Of a stretch of DNA of 10,659 nucleotides, positions 1 through 7,262 are shown in pieces (the first letter of the stretch is position 1; each line of letters begins with the position of its first letter). The stretch spans positions 1-10,659 of the forward strand of contig JAAYSW010000134.1 of NCBI GenBank assembly GCA_012523875.1. The letters run 5' to 3'. The notes under the pieces are model-generated. The model saw only the letters and a list, made by a program, of their open reading frames with translations, was not told the DNA's origin and ran no database searches. The DNA is from Clostridiales bacterium. GTDB taxonomy: Bacteria; Bacillota; Clostridia; Oscillospirales; Ruminococcaceae. The position numbers and the translations under genes were made by a program.

Positions 1-33
1 AATTATGCCGAAAGCAGCTTTAATAGATTGTAG
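1..33 (+). CDS. Possible 3' end of an upstream gene (partial)
   Basis: Frame 1 stays open from the window edge and reads NYAESSFNRL before a TAG stop at 31-33. That stop overlaps the ribosome binding site AGGAGGG (32-38) of the next gene, the same stop-in-SD arrangement seen at the gatC/gatA and gatA/gatB joints further on, which is the only reason to think it is coding. Ten residues are too few to identify a product. In some clostridia a pcrA-type helicase gene lies upstream of the yunB-ligA-gat cluster, but these residues do not resemble a PcrA end closely enough to claim it. Confidence 0.25.
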   Translation, partial: NYAESSFNRL

Positions 34-45
34 GAGGGTTTATTT

Positions 46-795
46 ATGAATGAATACGAAACACAGCATCATGAATATTGTGATGCAGTACCAATCAAGG
101 TAAACAGGGTTTTTGATAGCTGCTGTGATAAGGATTGTTTAAATGATATTCAAGTAAACTTGGATTGTGGTGAGCTTCCTCACAATATATCCGTTGTAAA
201 ATGCAAGAGCGTAAAAGTATGTGATATTCGTATGAATATCGAACCAATACATTACAACAAGGGATGTTATTCAATTGATTTAACATATGTTTTTAATATA
301 GAGTTATATGCATATGAAAAATCATGTGATAGTCCTTGTGTATTAACTGGTAAAGCTTTGGCTTGTAAGAGTTGCATACTTTATGGTGGTGAATCTAATA
401 CCAAAACATTCTTTAGCAAGGAAACAAGTATTGGCAAGTCTAAACCATGTTGTGAGGTAGCTAATTTACCAGTTGCATCAGTACAAGTAGTGGATCCAAT
501 TGCTTTGTCCACAAAGATTGAAAAGGTATGTTCATTTGATGGTCCTGATAGCCCATGTTGCTATAAAAGAACCGTAATTATGACTTTAGGTTTATTCTCT
601 GTTGTAGAATTATCAAGACCTGCAACAATTCTGGTTCCAACATATGAATACAAGATACCATATAAGAAATGTAAGCCTGAATCTGAAGATCCATGCGAAA
701 TGTTTGATAGAATTCGCTTCCCAATGGATGAATTTTCACAATCTAACATCAATATAGCAACTGATATTGGAGAATGTGAATGTGAATCCCAGTAA
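46..795 (+). CDS. Cysteine-rich protein of unknown function (249 aa), possibly spore-associated
   Basis: The start is well supported: AGGAGGG at 32-38 lies 7 bases before the ATG. The 249-residue product has 21 cysteines, many in CC, CxxC or CxxxC groups (DSCCDKDC, KSCDSPC, ACKSC, KPCCEV, DSPCCYKR, ECEC at the end). There is no signal peptide and no membrane segment, so it should be cytoplasmic, in a mother cell or forespore if sporulation-linked. Between the cysteine groups it alternates short beta-like stretches, for example around residues 75-90 and 180-210. I recall related clostridial proteins sharing the KVNRVFDSC...KDCL and ILYGGE-type motifs, but know no function for them. Its neighbour yunB is a sporulation gene, and cysteine-rich proteins are common in spore coats and exosporium, so a spore-layer role is an inference only. 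A metal-binding role is the main alternative. A terminator follows 17 bases after the stop, so the transcript ends here. Confidence 0.85.
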   Translation: MNEYETQHHEYCDAVPIKVNRVFDSCCDKDCLNDIQVNLDCGELPHNISVVKCKSVKVCDIRMNIEPIHYNKGCYSIDLTYVFNIELYAYEKSCDSPCVLTGKALACKSCILYGGESNTKTFFSKETSIGKSKPCCEVANLPVASVQVVDPIALSTKIEKVCSFDGPDSPCCYKRTVIMTLGLFSVVELSRPATILVPTYEYKIPYKKCKPESEDPCEMFDRIRFPMDEFSQSNINIATDIGECECESQ

Positions 796-812
796 TACTT
801 ATGATTCTGAGG

Positions 813-837
813 GGGCGACCAACGGGTCGCCCTTTTT
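813..837 (+). terminator. Intrinsic terminator after the cysteine-rich gene
   Basis: A perfect 8-bp G/C-rich stem pairs GGGCGACC (813-820) with GGTCGCCC (825-832) around the loop AACG, followed by five T residues (833-837). It starts 17 bases after the TAA at 793-795. It is the most convincing rho-independent terminator in the window and separates the cysteine-rich gene from yunB. Confidence 0.92.
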
Positions 838-911
838 ACAAGGCATGGCAGCTTATTGGAATGATTTTAGATGCTTTAATTCAATCAAAAATAGCTTATG
901 GGTGTGATAAT

Positions 912-1583
912 ATGAGGGCAAGAAAAGCTAATCTAGATATGGATAGGGTTTTTATAAATATACTGTGTTTTTCAGTAATAATTGTTACATTATTTATAGC
1001 TTGTATGAAGTATCTTGATAAAAGAATTCAACCTACATTAAGTGTAATAAGTACAAATAAAGCAAATCAAGAAGCTGTAATCATATTGAATGATGCTATT
1101 AATGATTTTCTAAGTGATACCAATATGGGATATTCTAATTATATTAGTATTTTATATGATGAAACTGGGAGCATATCATCCATTGAAACATTAACTAAGA
1201 ATGTGAATCTTACACAATCTGAACTATCCAAGCGAATAAATGATAATTTACAGACAAAGCTTAATAGAGTGATTGATGTTCCAATGGGGACTGTTAGTGG
1301 TATGTATGTATTTTCGGGTAGAGGACCTAATCTTAAGATAAAGGTTATACCAAAAGGCATTGTAAAAACCAATCTTAAAAGTGAATTTACACCAGCAGGA
1401 ATCAACCAGACAAGGCATAGAATATTAATTGATATTGGGATACAGCTTCAAATAATTATGCCATCAAAAAGGGAGAGCACAGAGGTATCTCTTAGCTATG
1501 TCTTGGCTGAAACTATTATTGTAGGGGATGTTCCTGAGAATTATCTTAATATGCCTTATTCGATTCCAGAGGTAACTTATTAA
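912..1583 (+). CDS. yunB: Sporulation protein YunB
   Basis: A 223-residue YunB-family protein. In Bacillus subtilis yunB belongs to the mother-cell SigE regulon and is needed for proper spore formation; its biochemistry is not known. An N-terminal membrane segment spans about residues 13-32, and the rest should lie outside the cytoplasm. The family signatures are clear in the C-terminal half: VPMGTVSGMYVFSGRGP (about 123-139), FTPAGINQTRH (159-169) and AETIIVGDVPENY (199-211). The open frame extends up to 801, but that ATG lies in front of and reads through the terminator at 813-837 and would put a non-YunB stretch ahead of the membrane segment. The ATG at 912, preceded by GGGTG about 7-8 bases upstream, is therefore preferred, although its ribosome binding site is weak. 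With this start the protein is somewhat shorter than the B. subtilis one (about 250 residues). It must have its own promoter between 838 and 912, but I see no clear SigA or SigE boxes there. Confidence 0.9.
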   Translation: MRARKANLDMDRVFINILCFSVIIVTLFIACMKYLDKRIQPTLSVISTNKANQEAVIILNDAINDFLSDTNMGYSNYISILYDETGSISSIETLTKNVNLTQSELSKRINDNLQTKLNRVIDVPMGTVSGMYVFSGRGPNLKIKVIPKGIVKTNLKSEFTPAGINQTRHRILIDIGIQLQIIMPSKRESTEVSLSYVLAETIIVGDVPENYLNMPYSIPEVTY

Positions 1584-1621
1584 AAAATATGAAAAATCAC
1601 TAGCGTTAATGGGGAATAATA

Positions 1622-1630
1622 TGTTATAAT
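1622..1630 (+). promoter_or_regulatory. Extended -10 promoter for the ligA-gatCAB operon
   Basis: TGTTATAAT contains a perfect -10 hexamer TATAAT (1625-1630) with the upstream TG of an extended -10 element. No good -35 box lies 16-18 bases upstream, which is tolerated in extended -10 promoters. It sits 30 bases before the ligA GTG start, leaving a short leader with the ribosome binding site AAAGGAG (1645-1651). No terminator is visible between yunB (ends 1583) and here, so read-through from yunB is also possible. Confidence 0.65.
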
Positions 1631-1659
1631 ATGAAGACAACTTAAAAGGAGTATTTAAA

Positions 1660-3642
1660 GTGAATAGAGAAGAAACTAAGATTCGAATAGATGCTTTAAT
1701 TGACGAAATAAATAACCATAATTATAACTACTATGTGCTTGATAATCCTATTATTGAAGATTATCAGTATGATTTACTCATACAGGAATTAAGAAAATAT
1801 GAGGAAGAATTTCCAGAACTAGTTTCACCAATATCACCAACACAGCGTGTAGGTGGAGAGGCTTCTAACACATTTGATAAGGTTCCACATGATGTTCAGA
1901 TGGGGAGCCTACAGGATGTTTTCTCATATGAACAGGTTAGGGAATTTGTCATAAGATGTCAGGACAAAGTTGCCAATGCAGAGTTCATAGTTGAACCCAA
2001 AATTGATGGGTTATCAGTATCGCTAGAATATGAAGATGGAATATTTATAAGGGGCTCTACAAGGGGTGATGGATTTGTAGGAGAAGATGTTACATTGAAT
2101 TTAAAAACTATAAAATCCATACCTTTGAAATTAAAAGAGAAATTAGACTTTATAGAAGTTAGAGGCGAAGTATATATGCCTAGGGATAGTTTTGATAAAT
2201 TGGTTGAACAGCAAGAATTAAACGATGAGCAACCATTTAAAAATCCTAGGAATGCTGCCGCTGGCTCACTTAGACAGAAGAATCCTAGAGTAACTGCTAA
2301 AAGGAACCTTGATATATTCTTATTTAACATTCAACAGGTCAGAGGAAAAGAAATAACTACACATAAGGAATCGCTTGATTATATTAAATCCCTAGGTTTA
2401 AAAGTAATTCCAAGCTATAAATTATGTAAAAGTTATGAGGAGGTATATGCAGAAATAATTAAAATAGGTGAGGAGCGTTTAAGATATCCATTTGATACTG
2501 ATGGTGTAGTTATAAAGTTAAATAACTTTAATCAACGAGACGTTTTAGGTGCAACCTCAAGGGCTCCAAGGTGGGCAGTTGCATATAAATTTCCACCTGA
2601 AGAAAAGGAAACAAAATTACTAAGAATTGAAATTAATGTTGGTCGGACGGGTGCTTTAACACCAACTGCAGTTTTTGAATCAATTACCCTTGCGGGCACA
2701 AGCGTATCAAGGGCTGTTTTGCATAATCAGCAATTTATATCAGAAAAAGATATAAGAATAGGTGATACTATCCTCGTGAGAAAGGCGGGGGAAATTATTC
2801 CAGAGGTTGTAAAGTCAGTTAGCCATGGGAGGGAATCTACTCCATATGAATTACCTAAGGAATGTCCTGTTTGTGGTTCAGATGCCGAATTTGATGGTGG
2901 TGAGAGCGTATTACGTTGCCCAAACTTAGATTGCCCTGCACAATTGCATAAAAGCATTGTTCATTTTGCAAGCAAGGGTGCTATGAATATCGATGGACTT
3001 GGCCCAGCAAATGTTAAAGCTTTGCTTGACAGTAAAACAATTTCCTCAGTTGCAGACTTATATACAATAACCTATGAAGATCTTGTTAAAGTAGATAGGT
3101 TTGCTGATAAATCTGCTAAGAATCTCCTTAAAGCTATAGAAAACTCAAAATCTAATCATCTTGATAGATTGGTTTTTGCATTGGGGATACGCAATATAGG
3201 ACAGCGTTCAGCGACCTTGCTTTGCGAAAGGCTTCCTTCTATAGATTTAATTATGAATGCAGATATAGCAATCATATCCGAAATAGATGGTTTTGGGGAT
3301 ATAATGGCCGAAAGTGTTATAAGAGCTTTTCAGGAGCCCCATATGCAAAAGACAATAGAAAGATTACGCTCATATGGTCTTAATATGAAATATGGAAGCA
3401 AGGTTCAAAATGATAAATTTAATGGGTTAACCTTTGTATTGACGGGCACTCTACCTACCCTTAAGAGAGATGAGGCGAAAACAATTATTGAGGGCATGGC
3501 AGGCAAGGTTTCTTCCTCCGTATCAAAGAATACTGATTTTGTTGTTGCAGGTGAAGATGCAGGAAGCAAATTAGCCAAGGCACAGGATTTAGGCATAAAA
3601 ATTATAAGTGAAAAAGAACTATTGGACATGGTGGAAAAATAA
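1660..3642 (+). CDS. ligA: NAD+-dependent DNA ligase LigA
   Basis: The replicative and repair DNA ligase, which uses NAD+ to adenylate itself and seal nicks in duplex DNA. At 660 residues it is full length for the family. The domains run in the usual order. The N-terminal NAD-binding Ia region is about 1-65. The adenylation domain carries the active-site lysine K114 in KIDG, then RGDGFVGEDVT (136-145), FKNPRNAAAGSLRQ (193-206) and DTDGVVIKL (279-287). An OB fold follows at about 315-395. A zinc finger uses C402, C405, C420 and C425. Helix-hairpin-helix repeats span about 440-560 (NIDGLGPA, ALGIRNIGQRSA, EIDGFG). A BRCT domain ends the protein (about 585-660, LTGTLPTLKRDEA). Translation starts at GTG 1660, 8 bases after AAAGGAG; no in-frame ATG nearby fits the family start. 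gatC follows after 18 bases, so ligA is the first gene of a ligA-gatCAB operon. No key residue is missing. Confidence 0.98.
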   Translation: MNREETKIRIDALIDEINNHNYNYYVLDNPIIEDYQYDLLIQELRKYEEEFPELVSPISPTQRVGGEASNTFDKVPHDVQMGSLQDVFSYEQVREFVIRCQDKVANAEFIVEPKIDGLSVSLEYEDGIFIRGSTRGDGFVGEDVTLNLKTIKSIPLKLKEKLDFIEVRGEVYMPRDSFDKLVEQQELNDEQPFKNPRNAAAGSLRQKNPRVTAKRNLDIFLFNIQQVRGKEITTHKESLDYIKSLGLKVIPSYKLCKSYEEVYAEIIKIGEERLRYPFDTDGVVIKLNNFNQRDVLGATSRAPRWAVAYKFPPEEKETKLLRIEINVGRTGALTPTAVFESITLAGTSVSRAVLHNQQFISEKDIRIGDTILVRKAGEIIPEVVKSVSHGRESTPYELPKECPVCGSDAEFDGGESVLRCPNLDCPAQLHKSIVHFASKGAMNIDGLGPANVKALLDSKTISSVADLYTITYEDLVKVDRFADKSAKNLLKAIENSKSNHLDRLVFALGIRNIGQRSATLLCERLPSIDLIMNADIAIISEIDGFGDIMAESVIRAFQEPHMQKTIERLRSYGLNMKYGSKVQNDKFNGLTFVLTGTLPTLKRDEAKTIIEGMAGKVSSSVSKNTDFVVAGEDAGSKLAKAQDLGIKIISEKELLDMVEK

Positions 3643-3660
3643 AGGAAGGGAATGATAAAT

Positions 3661-3930
3661 ATGAGTATTGACATTAAGAATATTGCAAAATTATCAATGC
3701 TTAGAATCGAGGATGAAAAGGTAGAAAAGTTTAAGAAGGATATGGAGGCAATAATAAATATGGTTGATAGGCTTCCTAACATTAGCGGTGAATTAGGACT
3801 TAATTATGATAATGTTATGACGCTTAGGGAAGATATTGCAGTTCAAAATAAGTATACAAGAAATGAACTTTTGCAAAATGCACCTGAAGTGCAAGCAGGT
3901 TGTTTAGTTGTGCCAAAAACAATTGAATAG
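3661..3930 (+). CDS. gatC: Asp-tRNA(Asn)/Glu-tRNA(Gln) amidotransferase subunit C
   Basis: The small subunit of the GatCAB complex, which converts Glu-tRNA(Gln) (and often Asp-tRNA(Asn)) to the correctly charged amide form. GatC wraps around and stabilises the GatA-GatB interface. The 89-residue product shows the family pattern: IAKLSMLRIEDEKVEKF near the N-terminus, a helical middle, TLREDI, then RNELLQNAPE and a VPKTIE end. Two starts are possible, ATG 3652 and ATG 3661. The ribosome binding site GGAAGGG (3644-3650) touches the first ATG but is about 10 bases from the second, and the family normally begins just before the IAKL helix, so 3661 is chosen. The stop TAG (3928-3930) overlaps the ribosome binding site of gatA, which suggests translational coupling. 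Confidence 0.95.
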   Translation: MSIDIKNIAKLSMLRIEDEKVEKFKKDMEAIINMVDRLPNISGELGLNYDNVMTLREDIAVQNKYTRNELLQNAPEVQAGCLVVPKTIE

Positions 3931-3940
3931 GAGTAAAAAA

Positions 3941-5404
3941 ATGAAGCTATATGAAAAGACAGCATCTGAATTATCAGAAATGCTAAGAAGCAAGGAATGT
4001 AGTGCTTTAGAGATATTTGAGGATGTAGAAAATCGTATTAAATCCGTTGAAGATAGGGTAGGAGCTTATATCACTTTAACACCTGATATAGCTAAAAAAA
4101 GGGCAATTGAAGTGGACGAATCTTTTGCTAAGGGAGAAAAATTGAATGTATTAGCAGGGATACCAATTGGTATTAAAGATAATATCTCTACAAAGGGCAT
4201 TAGGACAAGCTGTGCGTCAAAAATGCTGGAGAATTATGTACCTCCGTTCAATGCAACAGTTATTGAAAAAATTAATAATGCAGGCATGGTTATTATGGGC
4301 AAGACAAATTTAGATGAATTTGCAATGGGATCATCAACAGAAACTTCCTATATGCATATAACAAGAAATCCACATGATTTGGATAGGATACCGGGAGGGT
4401 CATCTGGGGGTTCTACAGCAGCTGTAGCAGCTGGCGAGGCGATATTGACACTTGGCTCTGATACTGGTGGCTCAATAAGGCAACCTGCTGCTTTATGTGG
4501 AGCAATTGGATTAAAACCAACATATGGAAGTGTATCCCGATATGGTCTTATTGCAGCTGCGTCTTCACTTGATCAAATAGGGCCTATAGGTAGGAGTGTA
4601 AAGGATATTGCTATGCTTCAAGATTTAATAAGTGGCTATGATAAAATGGATGCGACTTCAAAAAATATTGAATATCCTAATTTGGTGGATAATTTAACTG
4701 CCAATGTAAAGGGGATGAAAATAGCTGTATTAAAGGAGTTCTTTGGTGTTGGTGTTGATGATTCCATTAAAGAATCAGTTTATAAGGCGATAAAAATGTA
4801 TGAAGAAAACGGTGCAGAAATAAAAGAAATATCCCTCCCTAGCACTGAATTTGCAATAGGAGCTTATCATATCATTGCATCTGCTGAGGCATCATCAAAT
4901 CTAGCACGTTTTGATGGAGTAAAATATGGCTTGCGTGCAAAAGAGTATAATGATCTAACTGATATGTATGAAAAGACTAGAAGTGAAGGCTTTGGAGATG
5001 AAGTGAAACGTAGAATAATGCTAGGGACATTTGTATTAAGCTCTGGTAATTATGATGTATATTATAAAAAAGCAAAGAACCTACAAAAAAAAGTTTCAGA
5101 GGAGTTTGAAGAAACCTTTGTAGATTTCGATGTTATTATATCACCAACAGTTGCTTCTACAGCTTCTAAAATTGGAGAAGACATTAACCACCCAGTTAAA
5201 ATGTATTATAATGACTCTTGTACTATAGCAGCAAGTATCGCTGGTTTGCCTGCAATTACCCTTCCATGTGGCAAGGATGGAAATAACTTACCGATTGGCT
5301 TACAACTTATAGGCAATAAATTCAGTGAACAGACATTGCTAAATGCCGCATATACTTATGAAAATCTATGTGGTGGATTCAATGTGCTTTCACAAACATT
5401 ATAG
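3941..5404 (+). CDS. gatA: Asp-tRNA(Asn)/Glu-tRNA(Gln) amidotransferase subunit A
   Basis: The glutaminase subunit of GatCAB. It releases ammonia from glutamine, which travels through a channel to GatB. The 487-residue product is an amidase-signature enzyme of normal length. The Ser-cisSer-Lys triad is intact: K79 in GIPIGIKDN, S154 in PGGSSGGS and S178 in GSDTGGSIRQPA. These positions equal, as I recall, those of the Staphylococcus aureus enzyme. The C-terminal half has ISPTVAS, a DSCTIAASIAGLPAITLP stretch and LPIGLQLIG, all typical of GatA. The frame is open from 3908, but the ATG at 3941 is chosen because AGGAG (3929-3933) lies 7 bases upstream and family members begin with a short lead such as MKLYEKTASEL. 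gatB follows after 10 bases, with the gatA stop inside the gatB ribosome binding site. Confidence 0.98.
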   Translation: MKLYEKTASELSEMLRSKECSALEIFEDVENRIKSVEDRVGAYITLTPDIAKKRAIEVDESFAKGEKLNVLAGIPIGIKDNISTKGIRTSCASKMLENYVPPFNATVIEKINNAGMVIMGKTNLDEFAMGSSTETSYMHITRNPHDLDRIPGGSSGGSTAAVAAGEAILTLGSDTGGSIRQPAALCGAIGLKPTYGSVSRYGLIAAASSLDQIGPIGRSVKDIAMLQDLISGYDKMDATSKNIEYPNLVDNLTANVKGMKIAVLKEFFGVGVDDSIKESVYKAIKMYEENGAEIKEISLPSTEFAIGAYHIIASAEASSNLARFDGVKYGLRAKEYNDLTDMYEKTRSEGFGDEVKRRIMLGTFVLSSGNYDVYYKKAKNLQKKVSEEFEETFVDFDVIISPTVASTASKIGEDINHPVKMYYNDSCTIAASIAGLPAITLPCGKDGNNLPIGLQLIGNKFSEQTLLNAAYTYENLCGGFNVLSQTL

Positions 5405-5414
5405 GAGGGTATTT

Positions 5415-6851
5415 ATGAAAGATTTTGAAATTGTTGTAGGCTTAGAGGTTCATGCTGAATTAAATACGGATTCAAAAATATACTGTGATTGTAAAAATAT
5501 ATTTGGTCTTGAAGTAAATACACAGATTTGCCCTATTTGTATGGGCATGCCAGGAACTTTGCCTACTTTAAATGAAAAAGTGGTTGAATATGCAATTAAG
5601 ATGGGACATGCACTTAATTGTAAAATTAATAGTGTTTTTAAACAGGATAGGAAGAATTATTTTTATCCTGATTTACCAAAAGCATATCAAATTTCACAAG
5701 CAGAGGTACCAGTTTGTGAAAACGGGTATTTAGATGTTTTAGTCAATGGAGTGGAAAAACGGATTGGTGTTACAAGGATTCATATCGAAGAAGATGCGGG
5801 GAAGCTCATACATGATGAATCATTTGCTGGTTCGCTTGTGGATTTAAATAGATCCGGAGTGCCATTGATTGAAATTGTATCTGAACCTGATATGAGAAGT
5901 TCAGCAGAGGCTAAGGCTTATTTGGATACAATAAAATCAATATTGCAATATCTTGATATTTCAGATTGTAAGATGCAAGAAGGCTCCATACGTTGTGATG
6001 TAAATGTTTCAGTAAGGGAGAGAGGAAGTACTGAATTTGGCACACGCTGTGAAATGAAAAATGTTAATAGCTTTAGTGCTGCTGTTCGTGGAATTGAGTA
6101 TGAGGCTAAAAGACAGATTGAGCTGATTCAATCAGGTGGTGTTGTTGAGCAGGAAACAAGAAGATGGGACGATGCAAAAGGCATGAGTTTCACTATGAGA
6201 ACTAAGGAAGATGCACATGATTACAGGTATTTTCCTGAACCTGACTTGCTTACAGTTATTGTAGACGAGGAGAAAATTAAGAAATTAAAAGATGAAATCC
6301 CTGAGCTTCCTAATGCAAAGATTTTACGATATATTAGGGATTTTGGGATAAATCAAATTGATGCTACCCTTATTGTAGAAAATATGGATAAATCGAAATT
6401 GTTTGACGATTGTACAGCTCTTAATATATGCACTGCAAAAAACATCAGTAATTGGATTCTAGCAGATATATCTAAATATATGAATGAAACAGGAAAAAGT
6501 ATTTTAGATACTCCTCTTACTGCAAAAAGGCTTTGTGAGTTGATTGCTAATGTGGAGAAGGATATCATATCTAATTCTGCGGCTAAAACAGTAATGGAAG
6601 TAATCATAAATGAGAACAAAGAACCTGAAGATATTATAAAAGAACTTGGCTTGGCACAGAATTCTGATATTGGTTTTCTTGAGAATTTAGCGAAAGATGT
6701 TCTTGATAGAAATGAAAAATCAGTTATTGATTATAAAAACGGTAAGACAAATGCTATGGGATATTTGATTGGTCAGTGCATGAAGGAATCTAAAGGAAAA
6801 GCTAATCCTAATATTGTAAAAGAAATTGTAATGAAACTATTGGCTAATTAG
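5415..6851 (+). CDS. gatB: Asp-tRNA(Asn)/Glu-tRNA(Gln) amidotransferase subunit B
   Basis: The tRNA-binding and kinase subunit of GatCAB, which phosphorylates the misacylated Glu or Asp on the tRNA and then amidates it with ammonia from GatA. The 478-residue product is full length. Visible motifs are GLEVHAEL (9-16), DRKNYFYPDLPKAYQISQ (78-95), HIEEDAGK (123-130), DLNRSGVPLIEIVSEPD (143-159), RCDVNVSVR (193-201) and DYRYFPEPDL (269-278). The C-terminal helical YqeY-like tail (about 330-478) ends with GYLIGQCMKESKGKANP. Four cysteines, C24, C26, C39 and C42, form a CxC...CxxC set that probably holds zinc; some GatB proteins have it and others have lost it. The frame opens earlier (5343), but ATG 5415, 5 bases after AGGAGGG (5403-5409), fits the family start. 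It is the last gene of the operon and is followed by a hairpin at 6890-6922. Confidence 0.98.
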   Translation: MKDFEIVVGLEVHAELNTDSKIYCDCKNIFGLEVNTQICPICMGMPGTLPTLNEKVVEYAIKMGHALNCKINSVFKQDRKNYFYPDLPKAYQISQAEVPVCENGYLDVLVNGVEKRIGVTRIHIEEDAGKLIHDESFAGSLVDLNRSGVPLIEIVSEPDMRSSAEAKAYLDTIKSILQYLDISDCKMQEGSIRCDVNVSVRERGSTEFGTRCEMKNVNSFSAAVRGIEYEAKRQIELIQSGGVVEQETRRWDDAKGMSFTMRTKEDAHDYRYFPEPDLLTVIVDEEKIKKLKDEIPELPNAKILRYIRDFGINQIDATLIVENMDKSKLFDDCTALNICTAKNISNWILADISKYMNETGKSILDTPLTAKRLCELIANVEKDIISNSAAKTVMEVIINENKEPEDIIKELGLAQNSDIGFLENLAKDVLDRNEKSVIDYKNGKTNAMGYLIGQCMKESKGKANPNIVKEIVMKLLAN

Positions 6852-6889
6852 AACTTTATACTATCTAAAATAATGTAAACTTTGCTATG

Positions 6890-6922
6890 AAAAATTCGCT
6901 CACCCAAGGTTGGAGAATTTTT
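6890..6922 (+). terminator. Probable terminator of the ligA-gatCAB operon
   Basis: AAAAATTC (6890-6897) pairs with GAATTTTT (6915-6922), and the inner bases continue the stem with two mismatches and a G-U pair to a three-base CAA loop. The run of A before and T after makes it read as a terminator on either strand. It lies 38 bases after the gatB stop. The stem is less G/C-rich than the one at 813-837, so the call is moderate. Confidence 0.55.
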
Positions 6923-6988
6923 AGAATACATTATTCATAATAAAGATTATTTTTTATAAAATGTTGTGATACAGTTGATAGGTGATAA

Positions 6989-7090
6989 ATAGAAGCAATC
7001 TTCAAACACTATAATGGTTATAATGACGGTGCAACTGTTCACTCAGAAAGAGTTTATAAGTCATATTGGGTATTAGAAAACTATAGCTAA
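6989..7090 (+). pseudogene. Remnant of the 3' end of a decayed gene
   Basis: After in-frame stops, a 33-codon stretch reads as ordinary protein (FKHYNGYNDGATVHSERVY, then a W-containing end) up to a TAA at 7088-7090. It has no start codon or ribosome binding site of its own. A strong hairpin begins 5 bases after the stop, as at the end of a real gene. The amino-acid composition (Y, N, G, H, W) is unlike the Lys/Ile/Asn/Leu-rich products that random A/T-rich spacer gives. The HYNG...ERVYKSYW pattern faintly recalls the end of lysozyme or lytic-transglycosylase-like domains, but this is not an identification. A chance open stretch remains possible. Confidence 0.4.
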
Positions 7091-7094
7091 TCTT

Positions 7095-7128
7095 AATTAG
7101 GAAGCAGTTGTAGAACTGCTTCCTGATT
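7095..7128 (+). terminator. Long hairpin after the gene remnant
   Basis: A perfect 11-bp inverted repeat, AGGAAGCAGTT (7099-7109) with AACTGCTTCCT (7114-7124), closes on the loop GTAG. The stem extends through a T-G pair and three A/T pairs to 7095 and 7128, giving 15 pairs in all. Only a short T run (7127-7129) follows, so termination might be weak. Its position just after the TAA at 7088-7090 fits a terminator left behind by the decayed gene; it also shields the GH9 gene from upstream transcription. Confidence 0.65.
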
Positions 7129-7150
7129 TGCAATAGAGAGAAAGATGAAA

Positions 7151-7169
7151 ATAATTATATTATAATTAT
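7151..7169. repeat. Perfect A/T palindrome
   Basis: ATAATTATA (7151-7159) and TATAATTAT (7161-7169) form a perfect 9-bp inverted repeat around one T. It lies about 65 bases upstream of the putative GH9 promoter, so it could be a regulator site. Palindromes made only of A and T arise often by chance in such sequence, so no function is claimed. Confidence 0.4.
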
Positions 7170-7227
7170 ATTATTATATTTGTAGGGCAAGCCTATGTTT
7201 TTATGTGAAATATGACGATTTTAATTA

Positions 7228-7262
7228 TTATACTTTACATTAATATAAAAATAGTATAAAAT
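7228..7262 (+). promoter_or_regulatory. Putative promoter of the GH9 gene, framed by an inverted repeat
   Basis: TTTACA (7234-7239) matches a -35 box in 4 of 6 positions, and TAAAAT (7257-7262) matches the -10 box in 5 of 6, with a 17-base spacer. Transcription would begin near 7269, leaving a leader of roughly 50 bases. A 7-bp inverted repeat, TTATACT (7228-7234) and AGTATAA (7253-7259), brackets the spacer and overlaps both boxes, which would suit an operator. If this promoter is right, the ATG at 7261 cannot be the translation start. Confidence 0.45.

Noticed and set aside
95..286. Open frame on the - strand inside the cysteine-rich gene
   Set aside because: It lies wholly antisense to a well-supported gene, has no ribosome binding site and resembles no known protein; the same applies to the - strand frames at 561-752, 1139-1405, 1959-2330, 2727-2957, 3405-3782, 6353-6619, 8195-8416, 8612-8797 and 9687-9884.
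838..911. Promoter for yunB
   Set aside because: TTGGAA (856-861) could be a -35 box, but no -10 box lies at a proper distance, and no SigE-type pair was seen; I could not support a call.
3652..3660. Upstream ATG start for gatC
   Set aside because: The ribosome binding site GGAAGGG ends one base before it, too close; ATG 3661 fits both spacing and family start.
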